DNA of 55,282 bases from Dissophora ornata (GCA_025201705.1 MU616691.1:1-55282), one strand, 5' to 3'; positions 23,096 to 34,352 are shown, counted from the first letter of the stretch. Numbers and translations: made by a program. The notes: generated from the letters alone by a model not told the origin.

Positions 23096-25034
23096 TTAGA
23101 CGTCCTCCCCGCTCTCCTCCTCCTCAAAATCACTCTCTGCCACATCGTCCATATCAATATCAGCCCCGTCCATTTCCTCTTCCGACTCAGGCTCATCGTC
23201 ACTGGGCATGGCCACGACCTTCTCCTTTTCTGCCCTTGTGTTTGCCACAATCGTCGACCGTCCCTGGAAGGCTCGTCGGACTCCAGCATTCGTAGCAATG
23301 TCCCAAATGTTGACCTTGCCTGCCGATCCTGCCATGGCCAGATTGAAGGGTGCATCAGGGCAGAATGTGATAGAGAACACCTGGCCGATATCGTTCTTGA
23401 CATTGCGGCTCGTCACCATAGAAGGCCGGTTCTCGTTCACATCCCAAACCTTGACCGAGCCGTCAGTTGATCCCGTTACAATGCATCCACGGACAGTCGA
23501 GTTAATATCCAGAGCCGATACGGCCTTGTCGTGTGCATGCAGTCTGAACACGGGCTGAGAACCTCCGTTGCGGGCATCGAAATACTGGACCATACCGTCA
23601 TCCGTCGATACATAAAAGCACTGGGAATCGTGAGGGTCCCAGCGCAAGCATTCCACATCTGCTTGGAGCCTCCATGTTGCGCGGGCATCAGGCGCCCTTG
23701 AGTCGAAAACGACGACGGTCTTGTCGTATGATCCAGTCACGAGAGCCGTCGACTCTACAGGGTTCCATGCAAGAGCCTGGACCTTGTCTGTGTGATGAGT
23801 AAACGAATGAGCGCATTGCTGTGTCGTCAAATCCCAGAGCTTGACAGTGGTATCGGCAGATGCTGAAGCCAAGATATTGCGATGTTGCTTGTTCCAGGCG
23901 AGGGCCATCACGGCATCGGTATGGTATTCCTTGTTGGGCTTCTACTCGCACACATCAATAGTAGAGGAGAAAGTGGCCATAACATGTCAGAAGAGGATAA
24001 ATATAATAGCAACAAGCGCGCTTCATTCGCTGGCTTTGGGTTGCTCCACAGTGTTTGAAATGCGCCAAACGCTAACCATATCCTTACCTTTGATTTTTTG
24101 GCGCCCTTCTTCTTTTTGCTCTTATCCTGTGCTCCTAGGACAGCATCTGGATACATGTTGTCGATCGTGTCCAGATCCCAGATCTCAATCTCTGGGTCAA
24201 AGGTTCCAACGGCGACATAATTTCCAGGAGCTTGCACGGCGCTCTTACGGCCGACGTGGAAATCCAACCACTCGAGACACAGAGGGAAGGCTGGGAGCAT
24301 GATGTCGTGGTGCACATACATGTTGGCCTCACTCTCTTCTGACTCATCATACAAATAAACCTCCAGATGTGAAATATCGTCCTCTGTCTTGGCCGCCAGC
24401 AAGAGGTTGTCGGTGGCCTGAATCATAATGTCCTCCTCGTCCTCATCCCCATCGTCTCTCAGGGTGATGTATGGATCTTCGCGGTTGGATGTGTAGTATG
24501 TCAGTCCCCTCAAGTTGCTGAAAATGGTTGCCTCTATAAACGATGTCAAGATGACGAGATTAGGGTCAAAACTCTGCCTGCCAATTGTAAAGCGCTACAT
24601 CTTATTCGATGTTATCATCAGCCGAGAAACGCACCTTGACCCTCTGGCTTGTCATCGTCATAGTCATCCAAATTATACTCTGCGAGTTCCGGGTTGGTCT
24701 CCTTGATGGTGTCCGCCTCCATGCCGTTAGCGCTAATCAAGATTTGAAGAGATGTATAGAGCCGTTCTGGTGCCTGTGAGCGGAATGACCGAAAAGACGG
24801 TAGCACACTGATTCCTTGAGTTTTCGCAGAGTCGGCAAAGCCATTGGGCAGTTGCATGGATTGTAACACCTACACATTCTCGGCTCTTTGGGCAGCTGCC
24901 AGCTCCTCCTTGGCGTCGGCCAAGTGCTGGGCTGCAAACTCGTTGATACGCTTGAACTCCTTCTCGTCCATGTCGTACTTGTCGGGCCTGGCCTGGGCAG
25001 CACCCCTGCGAACCCATTGCAATGCTGAAATCAT
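23096..25034 (-). CDS. PWP1: Periodic tryptophan protein 1, WD40 ribosome-biogenesis factor
   Basis: Four exons, 25034-24874, 24732-24635, 24533-24088 and 23941-23096, encode 516 residues (human PWP1 is 501). PWP1 acts in the nucleus in rDNA transcription and 60S ribosome assembly. The N-terminus MISALQWVRRGAAQ is typical of the family. An acidic segment follows (NLDDYDDD), then DPYITLRDDGDEDEED and a seven-bladed propeller with clear blades: GTFDPEIEIWDLD, ILASASADTTVKLWD, ALVTGSYDKTVVVFD, CIVTGSTDGSVKVWD, NLAMAGSAGKVNIWD. A Lys-rich loop (KSKKKKGAKKSKK) sits between blades, as in other PWP1 proteins. The C-terminus is strongly acidic. The first donor (GTAGGT) and the acceptors restore an unbroken family sequence. 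Confidence 0.96.
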
Positions 25035-25469
25035 GTTTGTCTAGAACTAGAGGGTCAACGTGAAGAAAAATTTATATTAAGCGATATGTTAATTATAGAG
25101 GATGCGATGGAGTTCTGAACAGAACAAAAATGAAAATAAAAACTTACGACGTGAAGAGTCGTGGGTAATGAATGAGAGGTGATTGATGCAACGAACAAGT
25201 TGGAGGCAAAAAAATAGAAAAAAAGAAAAAAAAAGAGAAGCGGAAGCATAAACAAAACAAAGACAGTCATTTTCAAGCCACCTTGTTAGGCCCATGCTTT
25301 TTTTTATTATAAACCGTGCCTTCCTCTCGGCTTCTCTCGGCTCTCTCTATCATGAGACTGTGGATGACAGTGTTGAGATATGTGTGGGTGTAGGTGTGTG
25401 TCTGTGCGCGTGTATGTAGAAGACAAGGGTGGGAGTGGGGATGAAATAATAGAACAGAACAGTGATCCC
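25035..25469. other. Spacer between PWP1 start and complex I subunit stop
   Basis: A/T-rich DNA with T and A homopolymers (25210-25245 and 25296-25306) and GT/TG repeats at about 25381-25410. It should hold the PWP1 promoter and the 3' region of the next gene. No further gene is seen. Confidence 0.5.
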
Positions 25470-26813
25470 TTACAGATCAGGGCGGATCATGAAGCCAGGT
25501 CCGGTGGGCTCAGATGTCAGGGAGGTGAGACCTCCCTTGGGCTCGCAAGTGAGACGGCCAGACTGGGGACCGGCCTTCAGAGGCTTGCCAGCCTTCAAGG
25601 ACTCGATCACCTTGACGGTGGTCTCCGATGTCAAGTCCTCGTAATAGTCGTCGTTGACAGCCAACACTGGTGCGTTCACGCAGGCACCAGCGCACTCGAC
25701 CTCAACCAGGGTGAACTTGCCGTCCGCGGTGGTCTGTCCAACTTTAATGCCCAGGGTTGACTCGATCGTCTTCAAAATCTCTGTTGAGCCGCACAGTTGG
25801 CAAGGTGTAGTCGTGCAAAGCTGAAGGAAGTATTTGCCGACAGGCTCACTAAGTCACACCAGACGGCGCAAAATACATAATCCAAAGCCAACCCAGTTAG
25901 TTTGCGTGCAAGTCATAGGGCGACAATATTGGAGAGTGAGCGCGTGCAAGGGATCCCTGTCCTGTTCCAATTGAGCATCTCCGTGAAATAGACTCTCCTG
26001 TCGCCAGTTTGTCCGCTCAGACACGTCTTTTGCTGATAAGAAATATGCTGATTATCAGCTCCTGGGTTACTCCGCGTCAAGATCCCTCAAGGTCGGCCGA
26101 TGCTGTTATGATTGCGTTTGATGGCTCTGGATGTGGCTGAAAAACGTACCGGTTGTACATGGTGTAAAAGGTAGCGACCTCGTAGACGCGCATAGGAGGC
26201 ACCTCGACCATCTTGGCGACAGCATTCATGACGGGCAAGCTTGTCCAGCCCAGCTGTCGCTGTCCCAAATCCAGCAAGGGCATAATGGCACCCTTCTTAT
26301 ACTGAGGAGGATACTTGGCCATGATCTCCTTGGCACGCTCCAAGTTCTCAGGGCTGAACTCGAACTTGACATTGGCGTTGTTATCGGAAGTATCGCGGTG
26401 CTATTTGAAGACCATACAAGGCAGTTTTTGTTGAGCTTTCAGGAAACGCCGTAGTCAGAAGATCCAGCCATGAAACGAACACGCTCCGCGAGCAAGGATG
26501 TGACTTCAACGCTGCCATTGACATGCGCCAGCGCGGAGTCGTGATGGAGAGCAGAGCAATCTAACATTATAGTATTCAAGGATATTGCCTGGATGGGATA
26601 GAGGAAGGGCGATGGTCGGATGGGAATCTGATGGGAGCGGTCCCGTTCATCTCGGAAATCAGGTCCGGAACTGGCATTTTTCTGATCAGCCTGATTATTT
26701 ACCACAAAGAGCTTGTCGGAAAGGGCGATGCGGGAGGAGGTAATGGTGCGCTTGGCGACGACAGAGCGGAACGCAGGGGCAGCAGCCTGCTTGATGAGAG
26801 ATCGGCCGAACAT
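25470..26813 (-). CDS. NDUFV2: NADH:ubiquinone oxidoreductase 24 kDa subunit (NDUFV2/NuoE)
   Basis: Three exons, 26813-26703, 26400-26150 and 25848-25470, encode 246 residues. The protein is part of the NADH-oxidising module of respiratory complex I in the mitochondrial matrix and holds the 2Fe-2S cluster N1a. Residues 1-36 form an Arg/Ala/Ser-rich mitochondrial presequence ([17 protein letters not shown]). The thioredoxin-like domain includes [18 protein letters not shown] and [13 protein letters not shown]. The four cluster cysteines are present: C132 and C137 in [11 protein letters not shown]173 and C177 in [10 protein letters not shown]. The C-terminal [10 protein letters not shown] end is typical. 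Both introns are about 300 bases, longer than most here. The gene shows that this organism has canonical complex I. Confidence 0.97.
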
Positions 26814-27136
26814 GGTGAATGTGTGTGTGTGTGTGTGTGTGTGTGCGTAAGATGCGAGACGATGATTGAAACGAATGCCGTTTTTTTTATTTTTCGCACG
26901 TCGCATCATTTCCTCCGAGAACGACAGACGGTCGCAGCCGCGCTCACCGCGCTCAAACTACGTCACAGAAAAACGCTCCGAATGTGCTGCGTGGGCAATC
27001 ATGAATTTATTTTGCGCTGCCTTTCTAAAGTGAAAATGTGTCAGGAACAGCAACGAATCTACAGAAAAACAAGAACGAAGAAAGAGAGAAGAGAGTGGAT
27101 GTGACAACGGCACCGACATCGGTACCGGCACCGCTA
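26814..27136. other. Spacer with GT microsatellite upstream of the complex I gene
   Basis: A GT run of about twelve units (26821-26845) lies eight bases before the start codon of the minus-strand gene, so on the transcript side it reads as a CA run in the 5' leader. The rest is A/G-rich. No gene is seen. Confidence 0.6.
26821..26845. repeat. GT/CA dinucleotide microsatellite
   Basis: Directly visible tandem GT units in the putative 5' leader of the 24 kDa complex I subunit gene. Confidence 0.9.
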
Positions 27137-30011
27137 TCATGCAAGTTGCCCATTAAAGCCAATGGCATTCAGTGTAATCTGATACAGGGCGCGGTACTGG
27201 TCCACGGGTCCACCAGGGCGGTCCCATCCCATTGATAGAGCACTCATCACCAGCCGTGTCAAAAACTCCTCGTGCTCCTCAGCATTATGTTGCAGCCGCC
27301 TCCATTCCAAAATCGCATCATTGATAGCTGTCGACAGCTGAGAGTGCGCGTCGGTCGCGAACGCGTCAAAGAGGTAGCTGTTGAAGCGCTCTTCTCTTGG
27401 CAACTCGGCGATCTGCTGATCCAGCGGGATGTATTGCCTTTCTTTCTCTGCCTCCTCTTCCTCGAGTTGCTGCCTCCTGTCATTGGGGTTGGGCCGGTCT
27501 ACTAAGAACTCGGACAAGCCTCCGACACCCGAGGAAATGACGGTTGATCCAAATAAAAGTCCTTCTGCGGCCACAAGACCAAAGCTCTCCGTCAGAGATG
27601 GAACAAGAAGGAAATCGGCGGCAGTGCGCCAGTAAATACCCCATTCGTCCTGAGTCTTTGCGTCAGAGATCACACTGACAGTACCCTTAAAAAGGCGCCC
27701 GAGATTGTTGACAGATTTGACAGGGTAATTGTTGGGTTGGCCCATGATGACAAACTTTCCTCCGCGGTCCTTGATTGCCTGGCTTGCTGTCGTAAAGAAT
27801 TCGAGGCCCTTGTTGTACTGGAAGCGACCGATAAACAGAATCAAGGGTCGATCCAAGTCTTGCTCTGTCAGGAATCCCTTGGTGACCAAAAAGTGTTTTG
27901 CCGCCTCCTTGGCTGAGCGGATGGTTGGGTTGGAAGCTTTTGCATCGGCAGACACGTCTTCTTCCTCACTGCCCATCAGCTCGTTGGGGGGGAAGGCCAA
28001 TCCATGGTTACGCAGCTCTGGTCTTGTCCAGGGGTTCAGCTTTCCGAAATCGACGCCATTCGTGATTCCAATGAACATGTTTTTCTCTGCCTGGTTCAAG
28101 ATGCTTCCGAGAACTAACTCTTTGAGATAAAAGTCCAGTCGACCCTCCACAATGTCCTTGGCCATCGTCTTTGATACAAACGTGACAGCATCCGCAAGAT
28201 CAATACCCATGGCGGAGGTAAACATGCGATGGCCGTGGCTGTACGGCGAGATGCCATCCATTTGCAGGAACATGTCTTCTTCATCATCCTCGGAATGGAC
28301 ACGCTTGTCCATGAACTTTTGTACATTGACAATTTCGTTCGAGTACTGCAACTCATCCAGGTAGTCGTGCAGGGTGTAGATCAGGGCTGGTGGCTCCTCT
28401 CCCATGGCACCCCTGTCGATGGACTGCTGCAGATAGTGCAGGACGAGTGCATTCGTGGCTCCGTGCACATGGACAACATCAATAATGCGGGTGGCGGACG
28501 CAGCAAAGAGCGAGATGTCGTTGTTCTTGTTCTGGTGCTGAATAAAAGTAGCGACAGCCTTTGAGAAAAAGAGGTCCTTCCACTCGCTAGGCAAGCCATT
28601 GGGAGAGTAATATATCTCCTGGACGTTCTTGCTTTGGAAGGCTCGATCGAACGGGTAGATGCTTCCAGGACCGATCATCCAGACCGTGACAGGTGTGATA
28701 GGTCGCCTGTCGCGGACCATGTCACTGGGCTTGTAGGGAACTGCAAACTTGAACTTGTGGACGCTAAAGACGATGTTCTGTGTGCGTCCGCGACTGTCCT
28801 TGATGTCGAGAGGAAGGGTGACGGAGAGTCTTATGTCGATTCCAGGGATGTTGGCGATCATGGAGTAGTAGGGCATGACGATGTTAACCTTCTGGGTCCT
28901 GGCACGCTGCTGGGCAGAGGCCAGAGCCGTAACAACCATGCCGAGACCACCCATAGAGGCGTGGCCAAACTCTTTGGTGACGTGGTAGACCTGGATCTGC
29001 TTCTTGTAGGTTGCGCCCGGGTCAAGAGCCAGGCCCTGGTACTCGACCTTTCTAAAGTCGCGCGAATCTACATTGAGGAGGGACAGAGATATGGAGGGTG
29101 TTATTAATAAACATGTGTGCAAAATTCATCTAGACCGCTGTATTGTAAGAAGTGTCTGCCATTGGTTGGCACGACGTGCGTTTTGCTGCCTCGTTGTCAT
29201 TGCTTCTCCATAGAGGGCTCGCTGCATGCACCCTTTGCCTCCCTCCTTGTATAATGTGATTTGTACGTTGGCATCCAGCTGAGCATCAGATTGCCCCATG
29301 TCGCACTGGCGATAGCTGATCACCAAAGGCAGGTTTGTGGCTAGCTGCTGGCTGTCAGGAGCTAGACATCCTGTTGCGATAAGACCGGACAGCACCACTG
29401 CTACTCTGTTTTACGCTCTCAAAGATCTTACCGATTTGAATCTGGTCCGGCAGAGAGTACAAGATACTGGAGCCAATCAGCAAAACCAATCCCTCGACAA
29501 CAGCAAAGATCAGGAGCATTGCTGCCATGTAGTTCCACCACCGCCACCGCTTTATCGATGGCAGTGGATAGAGCCCGGAGCTGAACTTGGATCGCCTCGA
29601 ATAGCCGCTATTGCCGACTGCGAGCGAGTGGTCCAACACCGACGACGATGACGGTGGGAAATACGATTCGCCCTTGAATCCTCCTGATGGATGGTCATAT
29701 CCACCACTGCTGCTGTTGATGCCACCATTATTGTTGATGTTGCCTGCGCTGTTGCCAGCGCTATTGCTGTTGCCGAGCAGGTTGCTGCTGCTGCCATTGC
29801 CGTGGACAGAGATCCCTGATGCAGTATGTTGCTGATGGTACTGAGAGACGGACAAGGATCCACTTGGCGATGAGGGTGATCCTGGTCTGCTGGCTGTGTT
29901 GCTGCGATTCAACAGGCCAGAACTGGGGCTGTGAAGACTGTGGTTGTGTTGAGTGGCACTCTCGGCCAGCGGAGTGCCGCCATTGGAGAGGGTGAATGCC
30001 CGTTGGGACAT
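27137..30011 (-). CDS. Type II membrane-anchored GT5 (glycogen/starch synthase-like) glycosyltransferase
   Basis: Two exons, 30011-29432 and 29067-27137, with a 364-base intron, give 836 residues. Residues 1-155 are Ser/Gly/Asn-rich and disordered; a basic-aromatic stretch (KRWRWWNY) leads into one membrane span at about 160-187 (YMAAMLLIFAVVEGLVLLIG). The rest is a two-lobed GT-B enzyme. The N-terminal lobe begins VYHVTKEFGHASMGGLG (about 220-236) and has an IVMPYYSMI strand. The C-terminal lobe has FIGRFQYNKGLEFF (about 604), a nucleotide-site pattern SLTESFGLVAAEG (about 685) and SSGVGGLSEFL. These are GT5 hallmarks (alpha-glucan synthesis). The usual donor-binding lysine of K-x-G-G-L reads Ser (S-M-G-G-L). 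An insert of Glu/Gln-rich sequence lies near 705-725. No second span is obvious, so it is not a classical Ags-type multi-span synthase. Donor and product are unknown. Confidence 0.85.
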
Positions 30012-30906
30012 GGCGAGGGATGGAGGACGATTGGATGAGATTACGGCCTTGACTTTGAGGCTGGAGTGATGAATAGACGAGATGAGAAGATGAGAGTGAG
30101 AGAGAGAGAGAGAGGGGTGTTCCAGTCAGATGAATGGCGGAGTGAGTATGTAAATAGCAACACCAATGATAAAAAAAGGATGAAAACGAATGTGTTGGTT
30201 CTAAAAACAAAGCATGTACGTACGGTCCACAATGGGTTTACATGGACAACTGGACACGAAGAACAGCACCATGCTGACAGCATCTCCCCTTCCCTCAGTC
30301 GTGCCTCTCGCCGTCGCTCTTTCTTCCAGCACATCTTGCCGATGCTCTCAACAGCGTCTTATTTTTATTTCATTTCTGATCTGAGCACCACAGGGACAGA
30401 CACAGGGACATATTCTGGCAAACCTTTTGGGACCTCGCACTCCGCCAGCCAGGGTCACCTCCTATGCAATCAATAGCCTACCTAGTCCGACCCATCGATC
30501 CAATGGCCCTCCCTTGGACAGCGACGCCCGTCGCTAGACTCGCCCCAGCTACGCCCCAGGCTCTGCTCCATCCCACAGCCCGCCCCTTGCCAGACAGCTT
30601 GTTTGACCCAGGAGATACAGCTGATCCCATCCGTCCCTGCAGTCCATGTACGCCAGAAACAAAACTTTATTTGTATTCACAGAAACGTGATCTGCCCAGA
30701 AAAGCCACATTGTCGAGGACATTGGCCATTCCCACAGTCGATTGAGGCCATGGAACCCACCATTACACCCACAAACCTCAACCCCTCCTGCCGCCACCCC
30801 GCTGCATCATTCTCTCTCTCAATCCCCTCCCACTCCATTCTGGGTATCCTTCGTGCCCCTCCCTCGTCTACTTCATTGCTTGCCTCTATCCGCTGTGCTT
30901 CCTCCC
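30012..30906. other. Divergent promoter region between the GT5 gene and the PWWE protein gene
   Basis: It contains a GA run (about 30094-30113), an A run at 30172-30177, and a C/T-rich leader directly before the plus-strand ATG at 30907. Frames crossing this region, including an upstream in-frame ATG at 30742, read as low-complexity Pro/Ser/Leu leader sequence and are not supported as coding. Confidence 0.55.
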
Positions 30907-32718
30907 ATGGTCGCGTCCTCGTCCGTCCCCAACTCTAATCCAACCGTCGACTGGGCAGACGATACAGACGAGGAGATCGACTTTGGCGCCCCCGTCTTCT
31001 CGGACGACGAGGACTTGCCTCGCCCCGAGGTCACCACCCAGAGCCAGGAGCAGACCATTACCTCCAGCAGCGACACCATCCGCAGCACCGATGTCAATAA
31101 AAGCGCGCCTTTTTCGTCGCCGCCGCAGCGATACACAGCCGGCTTTGCAGATGGATCAAATCGGTCTCTGGACAGGAGGAGCCAGAACGACTCGTCCCTC
31201 CAGCCTATGAGTAGCCGCGTCCGAGCTAGGGAGAATCCGTCATCCCGACGCGATACCTCCGCTAGCCGCCCTTCTAGCAACCACCAGTGGGCAGGACGTG
31301 GTCCCGGAGGCTCCTTTGAAAGGGAGGGCCATTGGAAGTCAGATGGCCGCCGTGATCCTAGCGCCGGAGGGTCCTTCACCTCCCATGGGTCTCCACAGGC
31401 GGACGGAGGTGCCCGATGGAGTAAACATAGTGAGCACGGAGGCTTGATGTCGGGTCAACGATCCCCGAGACAAGTGATCCCTTTGCCTCCGAAACCCGCC
31501 GCGGCATTGGATGCAAACAACCGTCCTCGTATAGACCGCAGTCGCTCGCCCTCATTTCGATCACATTCACCTCTGCCAGGAACAGGACGTCGGTGGGATG
31601 ACGCCAGGCAGCGACCAATGTCGCCCTATTCGGACTACAATACACCACTCGCATCCAACACTCACTCCTCTGGGCATTCAACGCGACCTCAGAGTCCTCA
31701 ACGCCATCTAAGAGCCCACATGGATCAAGTCTCTCAAACCAGGGATCATTCCACGCGACAACCTAGAGATCATGCCCCAGAGGGGAGATGGGAGAAGACG
31801 CCTCATGAAGACAAACCATATCCATCTCTTCCCCCACCTACTGCATCTGAATCGCCCAAGGATGACGTTATTTACTTTAGACGCCGGGAAGGTCGCGTCA
31901 ATGACTCGCCTAACCAGGACAGACCACCTTCAGGGATGATGTATCATGAGCGTCTCGAAGTCAATGACCCTCGACACCGCAGACCCGAAAGATCAGACAC
32001 AACAAATGACCGATGGGAGAAAAATCACGTCGTGGGGCACGACAAACCTTATCCTGAGCGCTCCCATCCAGGGCTAGGTGGCAGGGGTGGCCATGAAAAA
32101 CACACCAGGACTAGATCGCGGGGTCAGGTGGATCTGACCACGGTGGTTCCTTCTCCGCCTCACGAGAAGTCTTCTCGAGCCAGCCGAGGGAAGGGGAAGG
32201 ATCAACAAAACCGGAGATCAAAGGACCGCCCCGCCTTGAACGTAGATGACAATGAGATGCAGGACAAGGACCAAGGAGCCGCGGTTCCTTGGTGGGAGAA
32301 CTCGACTTATGGAGTCAAGAAAAAGGAGGATCAGCCACCCCAGGAGCAGACGGAGAGTGCAGCGTCTACTACTACTACTGCCCCTGCATCGACAGCATCG
32401 ACAGCGTCGTCAGCCAACAAGCCTGCAAACGTAAAAGAAGCATCTACTACGTCCTCGGGGACAAATGAAGCGGTTCCTTGGTGGGAAACGTCAACCTATA
32501 AAGTTAAACCAAAAGGCGATCTCGCGGATCAAGGCAACTCACAATTGACTACAGGGGACCCAAAGTCAGCTGCTTCTGCATCTCCATCACCTGTGCATCG
32601 CGATTCACAGTCCGATGCGGAGACCCTGGCGAGACGGAAGGCACTTGGCCAAACGAACTTGATTTCCGGCGTGGAAGCACTGACCCTTGTGAGCCGTGGA
32701 GAAGACGATTCTGGGTAA
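30907..32718 (+). CDS. Disordered basic protein with two PWWE motifs, unknown function
   Basis: One exon of 603 residues that I cannot assign to a family. The N-terminus has an acidic segment, VDWADDTDEEIDFGAPVF, followed by long Arg/Ser/Pro/Gly-rich disorder with many RS, RD and PR pairs (residues 60-400), the composition of mRNA-associated proteins. Near the C-terminus a motif occurs twice, AVPWWENSTYGVKKK (from about residue 459) and AVPWWETSTYKVKPK (from about 522), 63 residues apart. The last 35 residues form a helical end (DAETLARRKALGQTNLISGVEALTLV). The ATG at 30907 is preferred over 30742 because the acidic segment begins soon after it. The stop overlaps a GGTAAC that could act as a donor, so an additional 3' exon cannot be excluded. 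An RNA-related role is inference from composition only. Confidence 0.8.
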   Translation: MVASSSVPNSNPTVDWADDTDEEIDFGAPVFSDDEDLPRPEVTTQSQEQTITSSSDTIRSTDVNKSAPFSSPPQRYTAGFADGSNRSLDRRSQNDSSLQPMSSRVRARENPSSRRDTSASRPSSNHQWAGRGPGGSFEREGHWKSDGRRDPSAGGSFTSHGSPQADGGARWSKHSEHGGLMSGQRSPRQVIPLPPKPAAALDANNRPRIDRSRSPSFRSHSPLPGTGRRWDDARQRPMSPYSDYNTPLASNTHSSGHSTRPQSPQRHLRAHMDQVSQTRDHSTRQPRDHAPEGRWEKTPHEDKPYPSLPPPTASESPKDDVIYFRRREGRVNDSPNQDRPPSGMMYHERLEVNDPRHRRPERSDTTNDRWEKNHVVGHDKPYPERSHPGLGGRGGHEKHTRTRSRGQVDLTTVVPSPPHEKSSRASRGKGKDQQNRRSKDRPALNVDDNEMQDKDQGAAVPWWENSTYGVKKKEDQPPQEQTESAASTTTTAPASTASTASSANKPANVKEASTTSSGTNEAVPWWETSTYKVKPKGDLADQGNSQLTTGDPKSAASASPSPVHRDSQSDAETLARRKALGQTNLISGVEALTLVSRGEDDSG

Positions 32719-33016
32719 CGAATACTGCCTTGTGACAATTTTGGGAAGTTACCGGGCATATGTTGCGCCCCATAGAGCTGCCTACACAGCAACACAGCCT
32801 AGACATCAAGATGGCAGAGCCGGGCGTAGCAGTTTCGTTTTTTTTTTTTTTGTCTTTTCTCTCTCCTTCTTTCTTCCTTCTTCCTTTGTAGATTACACGT
32901 TGGAAATACGCCTTGTACAATAGCCCAACTCGTTCATCGTCATGTTCACCAATATCCAATCCGCTTATCTTTTTTTTTGCTATGATTATTATTATTATTG
33001 CGATTATTATTATTTA

Positions 33017-34191
33017 ATGAAGGCTGCCATTGACCGCCTGGTCCTCTTTGTGGCGTTCCCCGTCGATAGATCAAACCATAGCCTTAAAGCACGTAGTGTG
33101 CAGGAGCAAGTCTTTGTTGAGATTAAAGCAATGGTAATTACATGTGTGAATAGACTGCACGCATCAAACTCTCTCTTGGAAGAAGTGCTAACCACGTCCT
33201 TTAGATCGCAAGATTCGAATCACAGTATGGCGACAATAAACAGAATCCAATTCCACCAAGGACGCGACAGTTCGAGGACATGGACAAAATCGTGGAGAGC
33301 TTTAGGAAGCTTCGAGAAGGCCTGTTTGCCACAGAGACTAGAGATGCCTTTGCTGCCGAGGGTAAGGCTATAAATGTAGGATAAAATTATGATCCCAAGT
33401 CAATGTGATAAAGAGTCCATACTCATGCGCTTTATTTTTCTATAGTTTACGAACAGTCGGTCCTCTATAGTCTCTACGCTGGCAATATGCCCGAGTTGAC
33501 AAAGGCGCTCTACTATCTTGTGCAAGAACTTCATCCGGAGGTTTACAGACCAACATCGAGTACCAGTGACGCGTCGGCTTTTGAGATGCCAATCAAGCGC
33601 CAACGCTTTCTGGGCCTTTATATCTTGCACCGCATTGCCAAGCCAATTCGCTCACGGGCCCTGCCCTCGACAGTTACACCCGACCCTCTCTTTCAATCTA
33701 TAGCCTATCCACAAACAGTGACTGACCAGTTGGTGGCGTCCCTTCTACATCTATTTGAGCAACATCAACGAGGATCAGATACCGGGCTCGGGCCGGATCT
33801 GCTTTTTGCACTCGCATACTGGAAATCCCTTCGGGAAGGCAACTGGATCCGGCGTGAACGTCTTCTGAACTCAGATCAAGGACAGCCAGCTTTGCAACAG
33901 CATGGCCTTATCTCCTGGGAACAGAAACTCATGATCCGATACTCTATGGGCGACTCTTTGGGATCTGCTAGGACGATCAGCGTGGCTACAATGAGCAAGG
34001 CTTACTACTCTCTGCCAGTATTTGTGATGGCGCAGGCGGTTGGCCTGACTGTACCGCAAGACCATGCTCGAATAATCTCAGAGGACAGTAAAAGGAACGA
34101 CGAGTGGATCGAGAAACTCAAGTCATCATATGGACTGGTCCATTCTATTGTCGTGCGCGATGAAAACCTCATGTTCAAAGTCAAGTCATAA
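33017..34191 (+). CDS. SAC3/GANP (PCI-like) family protein
   Basis: Three exons, 33017-33133, 33205-33361 and 33446-34191, give 339 residues. The core reads FEDMDKIVESFRKLREGLF, then EVYEQSVLYSLYAGNMPELT, YYLVQELHPEVY and FLGLYILHRIAKP, helical-repeat sequence like the SAC3/GANP/THP3 group, which act in mRNA export, splicing-linked transcription or proteasome lid-type assemblies. The C-terminal part has the winged-helix-like end of PCI proteins (SVATMSKAYYSLPVFVMAQA, then SIVVRDENLMFKVKS). The two later introns (71 and 84 bases) are secure because they restore IARFESQYGD and AAEVYEQS. The first exon is less certain: MKAAIDRLVLFVAFPVD is an odd N-terminus and real 5' exons may be missing. Which subfamily it belongs to I cannot say. 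Confidence 0.75.
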
Positions 34192-34229
34192 AGAGGCATT
34201 TTTATATGTGTGTATGTGCCATAAAGCAT

Positions 34230-34235
34230 AATAAA
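34230..34235 (+). terminator. Poly(A) signal of the SAC3-like gene
   Basis: AATAAA about 38 bases after the stop codon, inside the 161-base spacer shared with the convergent subtilase gene. Confidence 0.6.
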
Positions 34236-34352
34236 AGTCTAAACACCTGGATAAAGTATTAAAAGGAAGTGAACAAAGGCCTAGAACAGGCTCATGAAGA
34301 ACTTGCGATGGCTGGAAGGGAGCAGAAACAACAAAGTTAGCATCCAAACCAT

